From Hymenolepis diminuta (lineage: Eukaryota; Platyhelminthes; Cestoda; Cyclophyllidea; Hymenolepididae): a DNA stretch of 64,000 bases. Below are positions 62,501 through 64,000 of the stretch, in pieces. How positions within the stretch are numbered: the stretch's first letter is position 1; every line of letters starts with the position of its first letter. The notes beneath the pieces were generated by a model, which was not told the origin of the DNA, did no database searches, and saw only the letters and a program-made list of their open reading frames with translations. Both the position numbers and the translations under genes were made by a program. The stretch lies in NCBI GenBank assembly GCA_900708905.1, contig CAADRB010000018.1:636577-700576 (forward strand). Reading direction: 5' to 3'.

Positions 62501-63972
62501 GCATAATTTGTCCAGCCATTTCCCCTAGTTACCAGATAATATATTAACGATGATTGACTTTATTTAGCAGCTTTCTTAATGATCCGCCATGCAAAATAGT
62601 ATACTGTAAAACTTGTTATTCGGTAATAACCAAATAAATAGTATTCTGTCATTAATATAAATTAATATTCATTAGTAAGAAAACCTTCTTCTCATTTAGA
62701 CTACAATTACAACTCTGAGTATGTCTGCAATCGCCACAAATGGTAAAGTACCAGCAGGGGGATCATATTTCATGATATCACGGTCTATCGGTCCAGAGTT
62801 TGGTGGTGCTGTAGGAATTCTCTTTTATCTTGGTACCTCAATGGCTGCTGCAATGTACCTCGTCGGATCAGTGGAAGTCTTTCTGGTAAGAGTTGATCTT
62901 ACTCTTAAAGGATCAATAAAGTCTTCCAGCGCCTAATTTTCTCCTGCTTTAGGTTATATTAAAGATGGAAATGTTCAAAACACCACATTTGAGATTTCTA
63001 TCCTCATCAATGGCATTAGATTCAATGCGAATCCTTTCAATGTTTTCTTATAAAAGTAACAGCACATATTCATGTGGACTAAGCAATGAAATATGAAGAA
63101 TCTCGAATACTATAAGCAAAATCTTCTAACTCTTCCCCCGATTTAAAATCCATATTTATGGGTCCACTTATCGATTAATATAAGCAAACTGATTTATTAT
63201 TGTATTGTAGATATAAGAACCGATTTTTTACCCAGTATCTAGCTATTCAGTAATTAATTCATCGTTAATAATTTCATTTTATCCGAGGCAAACCAGTTTT
63301 GAGGTTTTATTCATGATGTGAGTTAATACCTGCCTCTAGTCAAAGAAAAAATTTCCTCTAATTGTGTATTTTTAATAATAATGTGTTATACATACCATGC
63401 CTTTGATATTTTCCACCACCCGTTGCATTAGACACGAATTTATAAACCCAACCTTTTATCTTGATGGTCATAAAAGATATAAGTGGTAAAATGGCAAAGT
63501 GACTGAGCCTCTTCTCCTACCTCTCTGTTATCTTTAAGCCAAAACCAAAACAGCACTTAAATCTATGAATGCAAATACAAATTTATCATTTTGAGTTTAT
63601 AATAAATGCTATTCAATGTTCATTACTTATGATATAACATTCCAACCATGCTTATTTTAGAATGTTTCTAATTATTAAATGACTTTCAAATTTAATTATC
63701 TGTAATTTCACTTATTGTAATTTACATCTATGTGATTTATCTGGGAAATTTTAACTACTGGTATGGCTTTGAGACTCTAATGGGAGTGAAAATATATTTG
63801 TTCGGGGGAATATACCCTTTCATTTTTATGTTATCACATTCCAGAGTTACGCTTGCCGAAGTTATGGATTATTGTTATTTAATAAAGCCGGGCGATAAAT
63901 CAAAAGGATAATCTATTTCAATTTTTAGAACCCGTTCTTTCCTTTTACCGAGGAGGAACCCAATAATTTTAA
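29410..63972 (+). CDS. K-Cl cotransporter (SLC12 family), N-terminal part of gene
   Basis: Electroneutral potassium-chloride symporter of the plasma membrane, SLC12A4-7 (KCC) branch. Exons: 29410-29512, 30139-30230, 38147-38272, 59284-59430, 62700-62885, and a probable sixth at 63929-63972. Splice sites are GT-AG and phases are 1,0,0,0,0,2, giving about 232 residues, open at the right edge. The start ATG is the first after an in-frame TAA at 29365-29367 and has a good context (gaaATGg). Residues 1-107 are an acidic cytosolic N-terminus with KCC-like blocks (ESSP, then [22 protein letters not shown]). Residues 111-156 hold TM1 ([13 protein letters not shown]). Residues 157-218 hold [16 protein letters not shown] and [17 protein letters not shown], the SLC12 signature. 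The TM1 Asn-Ile pair (124-125) and the Tyr at 179 match positions reported as lining the K+ site in human KCC1. Introns are 626, 7916, 21011, 3269 and 1043 nt. The remaining membrane segments and the C-terminal domain lie outside the window. Confidence 0.9.
30139..30230 (+). CDS. KCC exon 2
   Basis: Acceptor ttttttag and donor gaa|gtaagt. Phase 1 in, phase 0 out. Encodes L-P-E-S-S-P followed by a run rich in Asp/Glu ([13 protein letters not shown]) and ends GLYE. Vertebrate KCCs have a similar S-S-P block and an acidic run before their ALFEEE block, so the position fits. Confidence 0.88.
31852..31884 (+). repeat. G-rich pentamer repeat with G9 run, possible G-quadruplex
   Basis: Four successive GGGAA units followed by AGA and nine G. 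Five G-runs of at least three within 33 nt satisfy the usual G-quadruplex pattern. It lies in KCC intron 2 on the sense strand, so the fold could form in DNA and in the pre-mRNA. It stands out sharply against the AT-rich background. Confidence 0.75.
32762..32806 (+). CDS. candidate 45-nt cassette exon in KCC intron 2
   Basis: Bounded by attttctacag and gtaagt, exactly 15 codons, no stop, and phase 0 on both sides, matching the phase-0 junction between exons 2 and 3. It would insert [15 protein letters not shown] into the cytosolic N-terminus just before HEYGTRPP. The known KCC pattern is satisfied without it, and an 8 kb intron can produce such a match by chance, so it is only a candidate. 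Confidence 0.3.
35747..36110 (+). repeat. dispersed repeat family R, copy R2
   Basis: Same family and orientation as R1 and R3. Landmarks: ggtcaataaacaccggacat, tcgaaagtgaactgtccc, ccccctatctttttgattctc, and ttccacaattaaaaattgta. It lies in KCC intron 2 about 150 bp left of the LTR-like copy A. Non-coding. Confidence 0.6.
36258..36645 (+). repeat. LTR-like dispersed repeat, copy A
   Basis: Homologous to copy B (18571-19075) in the opposite orientation. CCAAT at 36303-36307, TATA-like tgtatttaag at 36341-36350, AATAAA at 36470-36475, then tagctaattttgggag and ctgcttaggaggatt, as expected for an LTR running into a leader region. Homology stops near 36645, so it is a solo LTR or a truncated element. 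It contains a tandem duplication absent from copy B. It lies in sense orientation in KCC intron 2, so its AATAAA could in principle act on the KCC pre-mRNA. Confidence 0.65.
36379..36462 (+). repeat. 42-bp tandem duplication inside LTR-like copy A
   Basis: Two adjacent 42-bp units, 36379-36420 and 36421-36462, share ggagctct at the start and ttcttactatctc in the middle. Copy B has no equivalent between its TATA-like and AATAAA landmarks. It sits between promoter-like and polyadenylation-like signals, the place where LTR enhancer-type repeats vary. Confidence 0.7.
38147..38272 (+). CDS. KCC exon 3
   Basis: Acceptor gaattttag, donor ccg|gtgagt, 42 codons, phase 0 on both sides. [20 protein letters not shown] matches the conserved block just before TM1 in KCCs (acidic residues, R-P, then S-x-L-x-K-L-x-x-Y-T). 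It ends in a basic run (RHKQATRKP) on the cytosolic side of TM1. Confidence 0.92.
41000..41260. other. purine-rich, less AT-rich segment in KCC intron 3
   Basis: The plus strand is strongly purine-rich (many gga, gag and aga triplets), with ggccaataaaag at about 41080 resembling promoter-type CCAAT sequence. No long open frame. It is probably a decayed repeat whose family cannot be named from this window. Confidence 0.3.
47015..48335 (-). mobile_element. mariner-family transposon, copy M2 (inactive, minus)
   Basis: 1321 bp flanked by TA on both sides (47013-47014 and 48336-48337). On the minus strand the left end is gggtgcgtaaggtatctgag; the right end reads caggatatttaaggcatcc when reversed, an imperfect inverted match. 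The decayed transposase reads right to left. 47047-48031 is nearly identical to M3 60031-61015 in inverted orientation, while both ends are diverged. It lies in KCC intron 3, antisense to the host gene. Confidence 0.92.
47228..47975 (-). pseudogene. broken mariner transposase (M2)
   Basis: Pieces in order on the minus strand: [13 protein letters not shown] with the adjacent FSDE block in another frame (first catalytic Asp), [30 protein letters not shown] (second Asp), a TGA stop, then [13 protein letters not shown] (third Asp), a TAG stop, and VWGVVEKK. At least one frameshift and three in-frame stops rule out a working enzyme. The same defects occur in M3. Confidence 0.9.
50100..50365 (+). 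repeat. possible diverged copy of repeat family R (R4)
   Basis: The order of weak matches to R2 is preserved: accggtcaacaaacg, attcgaattttgg, gttaattgctctttaag, a pyrimidine block with ccccctactcattga, and gaaaaattgtacaattt. Similarity is by eye and modest. Confidence 0.35.
52824..52850 (+). repeat. short perfect inverted repeat
   Basis: 11-bp arms gagtaaattac / gtaatttactc around a 5-nt loop, in KCC intron 3. It is AT-rich, so chance formation is likely; no function is implied. Confidence 0.5.
54280..54650. other. GC-elevated pocket with overlapping open frames in KCC intron 3
   Basis: About 370 bp of clearly higher GC. On the plus strand, a frame to a TAA at 54643-54645 gives a cysteine-rich peptide with CVGCVW and ACNCQKC spaced about 25 residues apart. 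On the minus strand, two frames of 60-70 codons are open. No family recognised. It could be a relic of a repeat or processed gene, or an exon of a nested gene. Confidence 0.3.
56635..56940 (+). repeat. dispersed repeat family R, copy R3
   Basis: Same orientation as R1 and R2. Landmarks: accggtcaatagacagtggacatcacag shared with R2 'aacaccggacatcacaggcaag', then gaatgctagaaagtgagctacccatttag, a pyrimidine block with ccgcttccctttatc, and cacatttaaaattgc. It lies in KCC intron 3. Confidence 0.55.
59284..59430 (+). CDS. KCC exon 4 (TM1)
   Basis: Acceptor attatttgcag, donor tgt|gtaagt, 49 codons, phase 0 on both sides. Encodes [20 protein letters not shown] and the following hydrophobic stretch ending in FCCLC, i.e. 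TM1 and the start of the next membrane segment. The Q-N-I-F-G block carries the Asn-Ile pair of the K+ site known from KCC structures. It is flanked by the inverted mariner copies M2 and M3. Confidence 0.94.
59759..61047 (+). mobile_element. mariner-family transposon, copy M3 (inactive, plus)
   Basis: 1289 bp flanked by TA (59757-59758 and 61048-61049). Terminal inverted repeats: gaatgtgtaaggtatttgag on the left, and cagggtgcgtaagacatttg (reversed) on the right. The decayed transposase reads left to right. 60031-61015 is nearly identical to M2 in inverted orientation; the first 272 bp and last 32 bp differ clearly. It lies in KCC intron 4 in sense orientation, 328 bp after exon 4. Confidence 0.93.
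60039..60834 (+). pseudogene. broken mariner transposase (M3)
   Basis: Starts with [16 protein letters not shown], then [13 protein letters not shown], with [11 protein letters not shown] in another frame near 60290 (first Asp). From 60420 [30 protein letters not shown] (second Asp), a TGA at 60684-60686, SPDLNPFDY (third Asp), a TAG near 60733, VWGVVEKK, and a further TGA. The frameshift and stops coincide with those of M2. Confidence 0.92.
62700..62885 (+). CDS. KCC exon 5 (SLC12 signature)
   Basis: Acceptor ctcatttag, donor ctg|gtaaga, 62 codons, phase 0 on both sides. Contains [33 protein letters not shown] and [18 protein letters not shown], the most conserved part of the family (TM2-TM4 region). 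The first Tyr of the GGSY block is the conserved K+-site tyrosine. Confidence 0.96.
63929..63972 (+). CDS. probable KCC exon 6 (short)
   Basis: Acceptor ttcaatttttag, donor aa|gtaaat, 44 nt, phase 0 in and phase 2 out. Encodes [14 protein letters not shown] plus AA of the next codon. In other KCCs the segment after the E-I-L-L stretch runs through a P-rich loop to NN(F/M)RVYGT, so P-N-N-F-(K/N) at this junction fits well. The loop would be shorter than usual. The next exon should begin with a purine and then encode a VYGT-like block. Confidence 0.6.
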
Positions 63973-64000
63973 GTAAATAGATCAATAGGAGTCAAACTCA

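Noticed and set aside
1..64000. CRISPR array, bacterial operon or prophage-like system
   Set aside because: No regularly spaced direct repeats, ribosome binding sites or dense co-directional genes; the spliced genes show that this is eukaryotic nuclear DNA.
1..64000. tRNA or rRNA genes
   Set aside because: No segment with tRNA A/B boxes plus a foldable cloverleaf, and no rRNA core sequence, was recognised on either strand by eye.

Overview
This is a 64 kb piece of an AT-rich invertebrate (metazoan) nuclear genome. Reasons: coding sequence is broken into exons with GT-AG splice sites, there are three mariner transposons, LTR-like repeats and polyadenylation signals, and no operon-like packing. 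The phylum cannot be fixed from sequence alone. Intron sizes span from 40 nt to 21 kb.

Two protein-coding genes could be rebuilt exon by exon. (1) On the minus strand, 22934-26001, six exons encode a complete 373-residue protein with three RNA-recognition motifs and a basic tail (nucleolin-like layout). All three RRMs lack the usual aromatic RNA-stacking residues. (2) On the plus strand from 29410 to the right edge, six exons encode the N-terminal part (about 232 residues) of an SLC12-family potassium-chloride cotransporter (KCC): acidic cytosolic N-terminus, TM1 and the first transmembrane segments. The rest lies beyond the window. The two genes are divergent, about 3.4 kb apart from start codon to start codon.

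Layout: 1-9478 is AT-rich DNA with no supported gene. 9479-10262 is an assembly gap. 10263-19100 is repeat-rich: gap-edge short repeats, dispersed repeat R1, mariner copy M1, a decayed possible retroelement, and an LTR-like repeat in minus orientation. 19100-22070 is featureless. 22076-22627 holds unassigned exon-like segments. 22800-26001 is the RRM gene. 26002-29409 is the divergent spacer. 29410-64000 is the KCC gene; its introns carry an LTR-like repeat, dispersed repeats, a G-rich tract, a candidate 45-nt cassette exon, and mariner copies M2 (intron 3, minus) and M3 (intron 4, plus).

The most notable observation concerns M2 and M3. They are inverted relative to each other, share a tract of exactly equal length (985 bp) that differs at only about three positions by eye, and yet have clearly diverged ends. 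That is the signature of gene conversion (or an assembly artefact). Because they flank KCC exon 4, the pre-mRNA could form a very long double-stranded stem that loops out this 147-nt, phase-0 exon encoding TM1.
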